Assembly: GCF_050948215.1 (NCBI RefSeq)
Contig: NW_027488704.1
Location: 310,001 to 374,000, forward strand
DNA length: 64,000 nt
Direction of reading: 5' to 3'
Origin: Halictus rubicundus
Lineage: Eukaryota; Arthropoda; Insecta; Hymenoptera; Halictidae
Made by a program: the position numbers and the translations under genes. Shown here piece after piece: positions 13,297 to 25,900 of this stretch. How positions within the stretch are numbered: the first letter of the stretch is position 1; the number at the start of each line of letters is the position of its first letter. The notes beneath the pieces are model-generated. The model did not search any database and was not told where the DNA came from. It saw only the letters and a list, made by a program, of their open reading frames with translations.

Positions 13297-13523
13297 TCCC
13301 CACCCTTAGTTCTTATCTTTATTTTTAAAGGGCCTCTACGTGCTCGGTTTGTCTCGAGTTCCTGAAAAATTAATTTGCCACCCGGTATAACCGTTTCTCC
13401 AAGTTTGTCCTATCGGGCCGTTCGAGGGCTTGTTGGAAAGGTCTATCCGAATGCACTATCGCTATCGTATTCAATTTACGCTAACACTCTAAACACGACT
13501 CTGTTTGCTCGTATCTCCGAACA

Positions 13524-13570
13524 GGGGGGGGGGATCGAAAAGTTTTCCCCACCCGGGAGAAATATCTCCC
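13524..13570. other. G10 run followed by a perfect hairpin
   Basis: Ten G in a row occupy 13524-13533. Then GGGAGA (13555-13560) and TCTCCC (13565-13570) form a 6-bp perfect stem with loop AATA, and the stem overlaps a CCCGGG site at 13552-13557. Homopolymer runs of this length are frequent sites of sequencing error, so the exact length should not be trusted. Confidence 0.45.
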
Positions 13571-14814
13571 TTTTGGACCTTATCTACTCTCTATCCCTTC
13601 TAATTCCTACGTATAAAATTTCAGATCAATCGGAGCATTTTCGGTGTTCAGCTATATCTATCAGGGCTGTTATCCCTTTCTTTTATATAGTAACGACTTA
13701 CTCTTTTACTCCGACCGACCCTTCGCACTTGTACTCCTCTCTCCTCAGGTCCCTTCCGGTATTTTTTCACAACGTTCAAGTCCTTTATATGTACACGATT
13801 TCCTAATTTCAACTATTTTATCGAATTATTCGAGGTATAAATCACTTATCGCGCGTTTATAGCTACTAATTAATTTTCTGATAGTCCAAATTATTCTTAT
13901 TGTTCACTTATTTTCGGCACTTTAATCGCTGCTATTTTCGCGTCGTTAGTCTATTTTTGTCTGTTTGTATTCTAATTATTTATTTATTTAATTATCCAGT
14001 TTTTTCGCGTTAACCGCGTATATTGTTCACTGGGTATTAAATTTCTTATTATTTTCCAACTATATTCGGAACTCACGAGTATTTGTTTCAAAGTTCGCGT
14101 TTTTCGCGTGCAAATTCTCGCAGTAACTTCAGCTTCTGCTTTTTTATTTCACGATTCCCGGTAGTTATTAAATTCATACAATTATCGACTGTATCTTTAT
14201 TTAATACTCCGAAAAAGAAATTCAAAACTAAGCTATATCGTTAGAAATTCACTTTGTTCTATGCTCTTTCGAGGTTCGAATCGATCTGATTTGAAATTTA
14301 CGGGTTAGGCTCCGCTTAACCTCTATCGGTTCCCCCCACTTTTCGGTCCTCCAACCGTATTTTGTTCTCGGACCTTTGTTCCGATCGGGTTTGGCCTCGA
14401 GCTACCTCGTTGTTTTTCTTTTTCAAACGGTTTTTCCTATTTGACTTTACCAACGGCACGTCCCCCGAACGTTATAATATCATTCCAATTATTATTATCT
14501 TTTTTGTATTTTGTCCTATTCTATTTCCCGTTGAAGGGTAATATGTCCTATTGACAGTTCCAAATTCGATCTCGTATGTCTTTGTTTAAATTTATGTTCG
14601 CAATTTAACGTTAGAGTAGAGTTCGTTGACCCAGCACACGCCTGCCTCTTGGAGAAGACGAACGTTCGAACTTCGATACATCTTGCTTATAGTATATCGA
14701 CTTTAATCGTAGAGGCATTACTTTATATTCCCTATATCTTTTAAACTATTTTTCTAATCGAAATTTTTTACATAACTTTTCTTTCTTATTTTCTCTTTCT
14801 CTATTTGTTAGTTA

Positions 14815-14832
14815 TCTATGCTATCCTATCCT
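14815..14832 (+). repeat. Target-site duplication, right copy
   Basis: This is the second copy of TCTATGCTATCCTATCCT, starting right after the element end (GTTAGTTA). The satellite resumes from here without a break. In the inferred empty site the sequence would have read TCTATGCTATCCTATCCT directly followed by CTATCC. That arrangement is actually present at 53703-53726, where nothing is inserted. Confidence 0.85.
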
Positions 14833-14899
14833 CTATCCTATCCTATCCTCTATCCTATCTATCCTCAATCCAATCCTATCTTCTATCCTATCCTATCGT

Positions 14900-17800
14900 C
14901 TATCCTATCCTATCCTCTATCCTATCCAATCCCCTATCCTATCCTCTACCCTATAATACCATGTATCCTATCCTCTTCTCCATCCTATCCTATCCTATCC
15001 TCTATCGTTTGCTCTATCCTATCCTATCAACTATCCTATCCTATCCTCTATCATATCCTATCATCTATCGTATCCTATATTCTATCCTATCCAATCCTCT
15101 ATCCTATCCTCAATCCTATTCTATCCTCTATCCTATCCTATACTCTATCCTATAATACCATGTATCCTATCCTCTTCTCCATCCTATCCTATCCTATCCT
15201 CTATCGTTTGCTCTATCCTATCCTATCAACTATCCTATCCTATCCTCAATCTTATCCTATCCTCTATCATATCCTATACTCTATCCTATCCTATCATCTA
15301 TCCTATCCTATCCTCTATCCTATCCTATCCTCTATCCTATCCAATCCAGTATCCTATCCTCTATACTATCCTATTCTCTATCCTATCCTTTCCTCTATAA
15401 TATCGTATCTTCTATCGCATCCTATCCTCTATCCTATCCAATCTCATATATTATCCTATCTTCTATCATATCGTATCCTCTATCGTATGCTCTATCCTAT
15501 CCTATCAACTATCCTATCCTATTCTCTATTCTATCCTATCCTCTATCCTATCCAATCCCCTATCCTATCCTCTATCCTATCCTATTCTCTATCCCATCCT
15601 TTCCTCTATAATATCGTATCTTCTATCGCTCCTATCCTCTATCCTATCCTATCCTCTATCCTATCCTGTCCTCTGTCCTACCCTATCCTCTATCCTATCC
15701 TATCCTCTATCCAATCCTATCCTCTATCCTATCCTATCCTCTATCCTATCTTATCCTCTATCCTATCCTGTCCTCTATCCTAACCTATCCTCTATCCTAT
15801 CCTATCCTCTATCCTATCCTATCCTCTATCGTATCCTATCCTCTATCCTAACCTATACTCTATCCTATCTTATCCTCTATCGTGTCCTATCCTCTATCCT
15901 ATCCTGTCCTCTATCCTATTCTATCCTCTATCCTATCCTATCCTCAATCCAATCCTATCCTCTATCCTATCCTATCCTCTATCCAATCCTATCCTCTATC
16001 CTATCCTATCCTCTATGGTATCCTATCCTCTATCCTATCCCATCCTCTATCCTATCCTCTATCCTATCCTCTATCCTATCCAATCCTCTATCCTATCCTC
16101 TATCCTATCCAATCCTCTATCCTATCCTCTATCCTATCCTATACTCTATCCTATCCTATCCTCTATCGTATCCTATCCTCTATCCTATCCTGTCCTCTAT
16201 CCTATCCTATCCTCTACCCTATCCTATCCTCTATCCTATCCCATCCTCAATCCTATCCTTTCCTCTATCCTATAATCTATCCTACCCTATCCTCTTACTT
16301 ATCCTATCCTCTATCCTATCCTATCCTCTATCATATCCTATCATCTATCGTATCCAATCCTCTATCCTATCCTCAATTCTATCCTATCCTCTATCCTATC
16401 CTATCCTCTATGCAATCCTATCCTCTATCCTATTCTATCCTCTATCCTATCCAATCCCCTATCCTATCCTCTATCCTCTCCTATCCTCTACCCCATAATA
16501 CCATGTATCCTATCCTATTCTCCATCCTATCCTCTCCTATCCTCTTTCGTATGCTCTATCCTACCCTATCAACTATCCTATCCCATCCTCAATCCTATCC
16601 TTTCCTCTATCCTATAATCTATCCTATCCTCTTACTTATCCTATCCTATCCTCTATAGTATTCTCTATCCTATCCAATCCTCTATCCTATCCTATCCTCA
16701 ATCCAATCGTATCCTCTATACTATCCTATCAACTATCGTATCCTATCCTCTATCCTATCGAATCCTCTATCCTATTCCATCCTCTATCCTATCCTATCCT
16801 CAATACAATCCTATTCTCTATCCTATCCATTCCTCTATAGTATCGTATCTTCTATCGCATCCTATCCTCTATCATATCCTATCCTTTATCCTATACAATC
16901 TCATATATTATCCTATCCTCTATCATATCCTATCCTCTATCGTATCCTATCTTCTATCCTATCCAATCCTCTATCCTATCCTCAATCCTATCCTATCCTC
17001 TATCCTATCCTATCCTCTGTGCAATCCTATCCTCTATCCTATTCTATCCTCTATCCTATCCAATCACATATCCTATCCTCTATCCTCTCCTATCCTCTAC
17101 CCCATAATACCATGTATCCTATCCTATTCTCCATCCTATCCTATCCTATCCTCTTTCGTATGCTCTATGCTATCCTATCAACTATCCTATCCCATCCTCA
17201 ATCCTATCCTATCCTCTATCATATCCCATCCTCTATCCTATCCTATCCTCTATCTTATCCTATCCTCTATCCTATCCTATCCTCTATCCTATCCTATCCT
17301 CTATCCTATCCAATCCTCTATCCTATTCTATCCTCTATCCTATCCTATCCTCAATCCAATCCTATCCTCTTATTAAACCTATCCTCTATCTTATCCTATC
17401 CTCTATCCTATCCTATCCTCTATCGTATCCTATCCTCTATCCTATCCAATCCTCTATCCCATCCTCTATCCTATCCTATCCTCTATCTTATCCTATCCTC
17501 TATCCTATCCTATCCTCTATCGTATCATATCCTCTATCCTATCCAATCCTCTATCCCATCCTCTATCCTATCCTATCCTCTATCTTATCCTATCCTCTAT
17601 CCTATCCTATTCTCTATTCTATCCTATCCTCTATCCTATCCAATCCCCAATCCTATCCTCTATCCTATCCTATCCTCTATCCTATCTTATCCTCTATCCT
17701 ATCCTGTCCTCTATCCTAACCTATCGTCTATCCTATCCTATCCTCAATCCTATCCTATCCTCTATCATATCCCATCCTCTATCCTATCCTATCCTCTATC

Positions 17801-20800
17801 TTATCCTATCCTCTATCCTATCCTATCCTGTATCCTATCCTATCCTCTATCCTATCCAATCCTCTATCCTATTCTATCCTCTATCCTATCCTATCCTCAA
17901 TCCAATCCTATCCTCTTATTAAACCTATCCTCTATCTTATCCTATCCTCTATCCAATCCTATCCTCTATCCTATCCTATCCTCTATCGTATCCTATCCTC
18001 TATCCTATCCAATCCTCTATCCCATCCTCTATCCTATCCTATCCTCTATCTTATCCTATCCTCTATCCTACCCTATCCTCTATCGTATCCTATCCTCTAT
18101 CCTATCCAATCCTCTATCCCATCCTCTATCCTATCCTATCCTCTATCTTATCCTATCCTCTATCCTATCCTATCCTCAATCCAATCATATCCTCTATCCT
18201 ATCCTATCCTGTATCTTATCCTATCCTCTACCCTATCCAATAATCTATCCTATTCTATCCTCTATTCTATCCTATCCTCAATCCAATCCTATCCTCTATC
18301 CTATCCTATCCTCTATCCAATCCTATCCTCTATCCTATCCTATCCTATCCTCTATCGTATCCTATCCTCTATCCTATCCAATCCTCTATCCTATCCTCTA
18401 TCCTATCCTATCCTCTATCCTATCCTATCCAATCCTCTATATTATCCTCAATCCTATCCTATCCTTTATCCTATAATACCATTTATCCTATTCTATTCTC
18501 CAACCTATCCTATCCTATCCTCTATCGTATGCTCTATCCTATCCTATCAACTATCCTATCCTATCCTCAATCCTATCCTATCCTCTATCATATCCCATCC
18601 TCTATCCTATGCTATCCTATCCTATCCTCTATCGTATGCTCTATCCTATCCTATCAACTATCCTATCCTATTCTCTATTCTATCCTATCCTCTATCCTAT
18701 CCAATCCCCAATCCTATCCTCTATCCTATCCTATCCTCTATCCTATCTTATCCTCTATCCTATCCTGTCCTCTATCCTAACCTATCGTCTATCCTATCCT
18801 ATCCTCTATCCTATCCTATCCTCTATCCTATCCGATCCTCTATCCTATACTATCCTCTATCCTATCCTATCCTCAATCCAATCCTATCCTCTATCCTATC
18901 CTATCCTCTATCGTATCCTATCCTCTATCGTATCCAATCCCCTATCCAACTCTATCCTCTATCCTATCCTATCCTCAATCCAATCCTATTCTCTATTCTA
19001 TCCTATCCTCTATCCTATCCTATCCTCTATCCTATCCAATTACCTATCATATCCTCTATCATATCCTATTCTCTATCCTATCCTATACTCTATCCTATCC
19101 TATCCTCTATCGTATCCTATCCTCTATCCTATCCTGTCCTCTATCCTATCCTATCCTATCCTCTATCCTATCCCATCCTCAATCCTATCCTTTCCTCTAT
19201 CCTATAATCTATCCTATCCTATCCTCTTACTTATCCTATCCTCTATCCTATCCTATCCTCTACCCTATCCAATCCTCTATCCTACCCTCTATCCTATCCT
19301 ATCCTCTATCCTATTCTATTCTCTACCCTATCCTATCCTCTATCGTATCCTATCCTCTATCGTATGCTCTATCCTACCCTATCCTCTATCCTATCCAAAC
19401 CCCTATCCTATCCTCTATCCTATCCTATCCTCTATCCTATACTATCCTCTATCGTATGCTATATCGTATTCTGTCCACTATCGTATGCTATATCGTATCC
19501 TATACTCTATCGTATCCAATCCCCTATCCTATCCTCTATCCTCTCCTATACTCAATCCAATCCTATCCTCTATCCTATCCTATCCTCTATCATATCCTAT
19601 TCTCTATCCTATCCTGTCCTCTATCCTATCCTATCCGCTATCCTATCCTATCCTCTATCCTATCCTACCCTCAATGCTATCCTATCCTCTATCCTATCGT
19701 ATCCTCTATCCAATCCTATGCTCTATCCTATCCTCTATCCTATCCTTTCCTCTATAATATCGTATCTTCTATCGTATCCTATCCTCTATCCTATCCTATT
19801 CTCTATCCTATCCTATCCTCTATCATATCCTATCCTCTATCCTATGCTATCCTCTATCCTATCCTATCCGCTATCCTATCTTACCCTCTATGCTATCCTA
19901 TCCTCTATCCTATCCTATCCTCTATCGTATGCTGGATCCTATCCTATCCTCTATCCTATCCTATCCTCAATCCTATCCTATCCTCTATCATATACTATCC
20001 TCTATCCTATCCTATCCTCTATCCTATCCTATCCTCTATCCTATATTATCCTCTATCCTATCCTGTCCTCTATTCTATCCTATCCTCTATCTTATCCTAT
20101 CCACTATCCTATCTTATCCTCTATCCTATCCTATCCTCTATCCTATCCTATCCTCTATCGTATCCGATCCTCAATCCTATACTATCCTCTATCCTATCCT
20201 ATCCTGTATCCTATCCTATCCTCTATCCTATCCTATCCTCTATCCTATCCAATCTCATATCCTATCCAATCTCATATCCTATCCTATCCTCTATCATGTC
20301 CTATCCTCTATCGTATCCTATCGTCTATCCTATCCAATCCTCTATCCTATCCTATCCTCTATCGTATCCTATCGTCTATCCTATCCAATCCTCTATCCTA
20401 TCCTCAATCCTATCCTATCCTCTATCCTATCCTATCCTCTATCCTATCCTATCCTCTATCCTATCCTATCCTCTATCCTATCCTATCCTCTATCCTATCC
20501 TATCCTCTATCCTATCCAATCCTCTATCCTATCCTATCCTCTATCCTATCCTATCGTCTATCCTATCCTATCCTCTATCGTATCCTATCCTGTATCCTAT
20601 CCTCTATCCTATCCTATCCTGTATCCTATCCAATCCCCTATCCAATCCTCTATCCTATCCGATCCTCTATCCTATTATACCATGTATCCTATCTTATTCT
20701 CTATCCTATCCTATCCTCTATCCTATCCTATCCTCTATCCTATCTTATCCTCTATCCTATCCTATCCTCTATCCTATCCTGTCCTCTATTCTATCCTATC

Positions 20801-22984
20801 CTCTATCTTATCCTATCTACTATCCTATCTTATCCTCTACCCTATCCTATCCTCCATCCTATCCTATCCTCTATCGTATTCTATCCTCTATCCTAACCTA
20901 TACTCTATCCTATCTTATCCTCTATCGTGTCCTATCCTCTATGGTATCCTATCCTCTATCCTATCCCATCCTCTATCCTATCCTCTATCCTATCCTATCC
21001 TCTATCCTATCCTCTATCCTATCCAATCCTCTATCCTATCCTCTATCCTATCCTATACTCTATCCTACCCTATCCTCTATCGTATCCTATCCTCTATCCT
21101 ATCCTGTCCTCTATCCTATCCTATCCTCTATCCTATCCTATCCTCTATCCTATCCCATCCTCAATCCTATCCTTTCCTCTATCCTATAATCTATCCTACC
21201 CTATCCTCTTACTTATCCTATCCTCTATCCTATCCTATCCTCTATCCTATCCGATCCTCTATCCTATACTATCCTCTATCCTATCCTATCCTCAATCCAA
21301 TCCTATCCTCTATCCTATCCTATCCTCTATCGTATCCTATCCTCTATCGTATCCAATCCCCTATCCTACTCTATCCTCTTTCCTATCCTATCCTCAATCC
21401 AATCCTATTCTCTATTCTATCCTATCCTCTATCCTATCCTATCCTCTATCCTATCCAATCCCCTATCCTATCCTCTATCATATCCTATTCTCTATCCTAT
21501 CCTATACTCTATCCTATCCTATCCTCTATCGTATCCTATCCTCTATCCTATCCTGTCCTCAATCCTATCCTATCCTATCCTCTATCCTATCCCATCCTCA
21601 ATCCTATCCTTTCCTCTATCCTATAATCTATCCTATCCTATCCTCTTACTTATCCTATCCTCTATCTTATCCTATCCTCTATCCTATCCTATCCTCTATC
21701 GTATCCTATCCTCTATCCTATCCAATCCTCTATCCCATCCTCTATCCTATCCTATCCTCTATCTTATCCTATCCTCTATCCTATCCTATCCTCAATCCAA
21801 TCATATCCTCTATCCTATCCTATCCTCTATCTTATCCTATCCTCTACCCTATCCAATAATCTATCCTATTCTATCCTCTATTCTATCCTATCCTCAATCC
21901 AATCCTATCCTCTATCCTATCCTATCCTCTATCCAATCCTATCCTCTATCCTATCCTATCCTATCCTCTATCGTATCCTATCCTCTATCCTATCCAATCC
22001 TCTATACTATCCTCTATCCTATCCTATCCTCTATCCTATCCTATCCAATCCTCTATCCTATCCTCAATCCTATCCTATCCTTTATCCTATAATACCATTT
22101 ATCCTATCCTATTCTCCATCCTATCCTATCCTATCCTCTATCGTATGCTCTATCCTATCCTATCAACTATACTATCCTATCCTCAATCCTATCCTATCCT
22201 CTATCATATCCCATCCTCTATCCTATGCTATCCTATCCTATCCTCTATCGTATGCTCTATCCTATCCTATCAACTATCCTATCCTATTCTCTATTCTATC
22301 CTATCCTCTATCCTATCCAATCCCCAATCCTATCCTCTATCCTATCCTATCCTCTATCCTATCTTATCCTCTATCCTATCCTGTCCTCTATCCTAACCTA
22401 TCCTCTATCCTATCCTATCCTCTATCCTATCATATCCTCTATCGTATCCTATCCTCTATCCTAACCTATACTCTATCCTATCTTATCCTCTATCGTGTCC
22501 TATCCTCTATGGTATCCTATCCTCTATCCTATCCCATCCTCTATCCTGTCCTCTATCCTAGCCTATCCTCTATCCTATCCTCTATCCTATCCAATCCTCT
22601 ATCCTATCCTCTATCCTATCCTATACTCTATCCTATCCTATCCTCTATCGTATCCTATCCTCTATCCTATCCTGTCCTCTATCCTATCCTATCCTCTATC
22701 ATATCCTATCCTCTATCCTATCCCATCCTCAATCCTATCCTTTCCTCTATCCTATAATCTATTCTACCCTATCCTCTTACTTATCCTATCCTCTATCCTA
22801 TCCGATCCTCTATCCTATACTATCCTCTATCCTATCCTATCCTCAATCCAATCCTATCCTCTATCCTATCCTATCCTCTATCGTATCCTATCCTCTATCG
22901 TATCCAATCCCCTATCCTACTCTATCCTCTATCCTATCCTATCCTCAATCCAATCCTATTCTCTATTCTATCCTATCCTCTATC
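14900..22984. repeat. 8.1-kb satellite segment, copy 2
   Basis: This is the copy of 3344-11428 at shift 11556. It starts only 85 bp to the right of the retroelement. All landmarks fall at the expected distance: GGATCC at 19934 (8378 + 11556), the TTATTAAACC pair, the CAATTACC variant. I saw no substitution where the translated frames of the two copies could be compared. At its right edge it switches, within one monomer, into the sequence of 6414 onward, forming a head-to-tail junction near 22967-22985. Confidence 0.88.
16295..19665. repeat. 3.37-kb satellite block, copy 3
   Basis: This is the third copy of the block at 1-3371 and 4739-8109, carried inside copy 2 of the 8.1-kb segment. The order of variant monomers is the same as in the other two copies. 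Three such copies in the first 20 kb make it the most repeated multi-kilobase unit of the left half. Confidence 0.88.
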
Positions 22985-25900
22985 GTATCCTATCCTCTAT
23001 CCTATCCAATCCTCTATCCCATCCTCTATCCTATCCTATCCTCTATCTTATCCTATCCTCTATCCTACCCTATCCTCTATCGTATCCTATCCTCTATCCT
23101 ATCCAATCCTCTATCCCATCCTCTATCCTATCCTATCCTCTATCTTATCCTATCCTCTATCCTATCCTATCCTCAATCCAATCATATCCTCTATCCTATC
23201 CTATCCTGTATCTTATCCTATCCTCTACCCTATCCAATAATCTATCCTATTCTATCCTCTATTCTATCCTATCCTCAATCCAATCCTATCCTCTATCCTA
23301 TCCTATCCTCTATCCAATCCTATCCTCTATCCTATCCTATCCTATCCTCTATCGTATCCTATCCTCTATCCTATCCAATCCTCTATCCTATCCTCTATCC
23401 TATCCTATCCTCTATCCTATCCTATCCAATCCTCTATATTATCCTCAATCCTATCCTATCCTTTATCCTATAATACCATTTATCCTATTCTATTCTCCAA
23501 CCTATCCTATCCTATCCTCTATCGTATGCTCTATCCTATCCTATCAACTATCCTATCCTATCCTCAATCCTATCCTATCCTCTATCATATCCCATCCTCT
23601 ATCCTATGCTATCCTATCCTATCCTCTATCGTATGCTCTATCCTATCCTATCAACTATCCTATCCTATTCTCTATTCTATCCTATCCTCTATCCTATCCA
23701 ATCCCCAATCCTATCCTCTATCCTATCCTATCCTCTATCCTATCTTATCCTCTATCCTATCCTGTCCTCTATCCTAACCTATCGTCTATCCTATCCTATC
23801 CTCTATCCTATCCTATCCTCTATCCTATCCGATCCTCTATCCTATACTATCCTCTATCCTATCCTATCCTCAATCCAATCCTATCCTCTATCCTATCCTA
23901 TCCTCTATCGTATCCTATCCTCTATCGTATCCAATCCCCTATCCAACTCTATCCTCTATCCTATCCTATCCTCAATCCAATCCTATTCTCTATTCTATCC
24001 TATCCTCTATCCTATCCTATCCTCTATCCTATCCAATTACCTATCATATCCTCTATCATATCCTATTCTCTATCCTATCCTATACTCTATCCTATCCTAT
24101 CCTCTATCGTATCCTATCCTCTATCCTATCCTGTCCTCTATCCTATCCTATCCTATCCTCTATCCTATCCCATCCTCAATCCTATCCTTTCCTCTATCCT
24201 ATAATCTATCCTATCCTATCCTCTTACTTATCCTATCCTCTATCCTATCCTATCCTCTACCCTATCCAATCCTCTATCCTACCCTCTATCCTATCCTATC
24301 CTCTATCCTATTCTATTCTCTACCCTATCCTATCCTCTATCGTATCCTATCCTCTATCGTATGCTCTATCCTACCCTATCCTCTATCCTATCCAAACCCC
24401 TATCCTATCCTCTATCCTATCCTATCCTCTATCCTATACTATCCTCTATCGTATGCTATATCGTATTCTGTCCACTATCGTATGCTATATCGTATCCTAT
24501 ACTCTATCGTATCCAATCCCCTATCCTATCCTCTATCCTCTCCTATACTCAATCCAATCCTATCCTCTATCCTATCCTATCCTCTATCATATCCTATTCT
24601 CTATCCTATCCTGTCCTCTATCCTATCCTATCCGCTATCCTATCCTATCCTCTATCCTATCCTACCCTCAATGCTATCCTATCCTCTATCCTATCGTATC
24701 CTCTATCCAATCCTATGCTCTATCCTATCCTCTATCCTATCCTTTCCTCTATAATATCGTATCTTCTATCGTATCCTATCCTCTATCCTATCCTATTCTC
24801 TATCCTATCCTATCCTCTATCATATCCTATCCTCTATCCTATGCTATCCTCTATCCTATCCTATCCGCTATCCTATCTTACCCTCTATGCTATCCTATCC
24901 TCTATCCTATCCTATCCTCTATCGTATGCTGGATCCTATCCTATCCTCTATCCTATCCTATCCTCAATCCTATCCTATCCTCTATCATATACTATCCTCT
25001 ATCCTATCCTATCCTCTATCCTATCCTATCCTCTATCCTATATTATCCTCTATCCTATCCTGTCCTCTATTCTATCCTATCCTCTATCTTATCCTATCCA
25101 CTATCCTATCTTATCCTCTATCCTATCCTATCCTCTATCCTATCCTATCCTCTATCGTATCCGATCCTCAATCCTATACTATCCTCTATCCTATCCTATC
25201 CTGTATCCTATCCTATCCTCTATCCTATCCTATCCTCTATCCTATCCAATCTCATATCCTATCCAATCTCATATCCTATCCTATCCTCTATCATGTCCTA
25301 TCCTCTATCGTATCCTATCGTCTATCCTATCCAATCCTCTATCCTATCCTATCCTCTATCGTATCCTATCGTCTATCCTATCCAATCCTCTATCCTATCC
25401 TCAATCCTATCCTATCCTCTATCCTATCCTATCCTCTATCCTATCCTATCCTCTATCCTATCCTATCCTCTATCCTATCCTATCCTCTATCCTATCCTAT
25501 CCTCTATCCTATCCAATCCTCTATCCTATCCTATCCTCTATCCTATCCTATCGTCTATCCTATCCTATCCTCTATCGTATCCTATCCTGTATCCTATCCT
25601 CTATCCTATCCTATCCTGTATCCTATCCAATCCCCTATCCAATCCTCTATCCTATCCGATCCTCTATCCTATTATACCATGTATCCTATCTTATTCTCTA
25701 TCCTATCCTATCCTCTATCCTATCCTATCCTCTATCCTATCTTATCCTCTATCCTATCCTATCCTCTATCCTATCCTGTCCTCTATTCTATCCTATCCTC
25801 TATCTTATCCTATCTACTATCCTATCTTATCCTCTACCCTATCCTATCCTCCATCCTATCCTATCCTCTATCGTATTCTATCCTCTATCCTAACCTATAC

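Larger units (their letters stand above)
12501..14814 (-). mobile_element. Poly-A-tailed non-LTR-type retroelement or retrocopy, non-coding
   Basis: This is the only non-satellite DNA in the window. It is flanked by an 18-bp direct repeat and ends in a run of 18 T at its left edge (12500-12517), so its sense is the minus strand, 5' end near 14814 and A tail at the left. Tail plus target-site duplication is the product of target-primed reverse transcription, as by LINE machinery. There are no long terminal repeats or terminal inverted repeats. In the minus sense I found no long open frame and no reverse transcriptase or endonuclease motif; the frames I checked by hand stop within a few dozen codons. 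The 5' end is purine-rich in that sense (14777-14805). It could be a non-autonomous element, an internally deleted LINE or a retrocopied RNA; the family is not recognised. Confidence 0.82.

Noticed and set aside
13120..13365. 81-codon open frame on + inside the insertion
   Set aside because: It also needs a TTG start, crosses the hairpin-rich segment, and lies antisense to the element. No supporting feature was seen.
13375..13806. 143-codon open frame on + inside the insertion
   Set aside because: It starts with TTG, runs opposite to the sense of the element, and resembles no family that I recognise. Length and composition fit chance.
14273..14282. GGTTCGAATC, similar to an RNA polymerase III B box
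   Set aside because: It is on the + strand, opposite to the element, is not followed by the usual final C, and I found no A box at the proper distance. A palindromic TTCGAA makes chance likely.
12501..14814. LTR retrotransposon, solo LTR or DNA transposon
   Set aside because: The ends (TTTTT at the left, GTTAGTTA at the right) do not form TG...CA termini or inverted repeats, and the target duplication of 18 bp is far longer than the 4-6 bp of LTR elements. The homopolymer tail at one end fits LINE-type integration instead.
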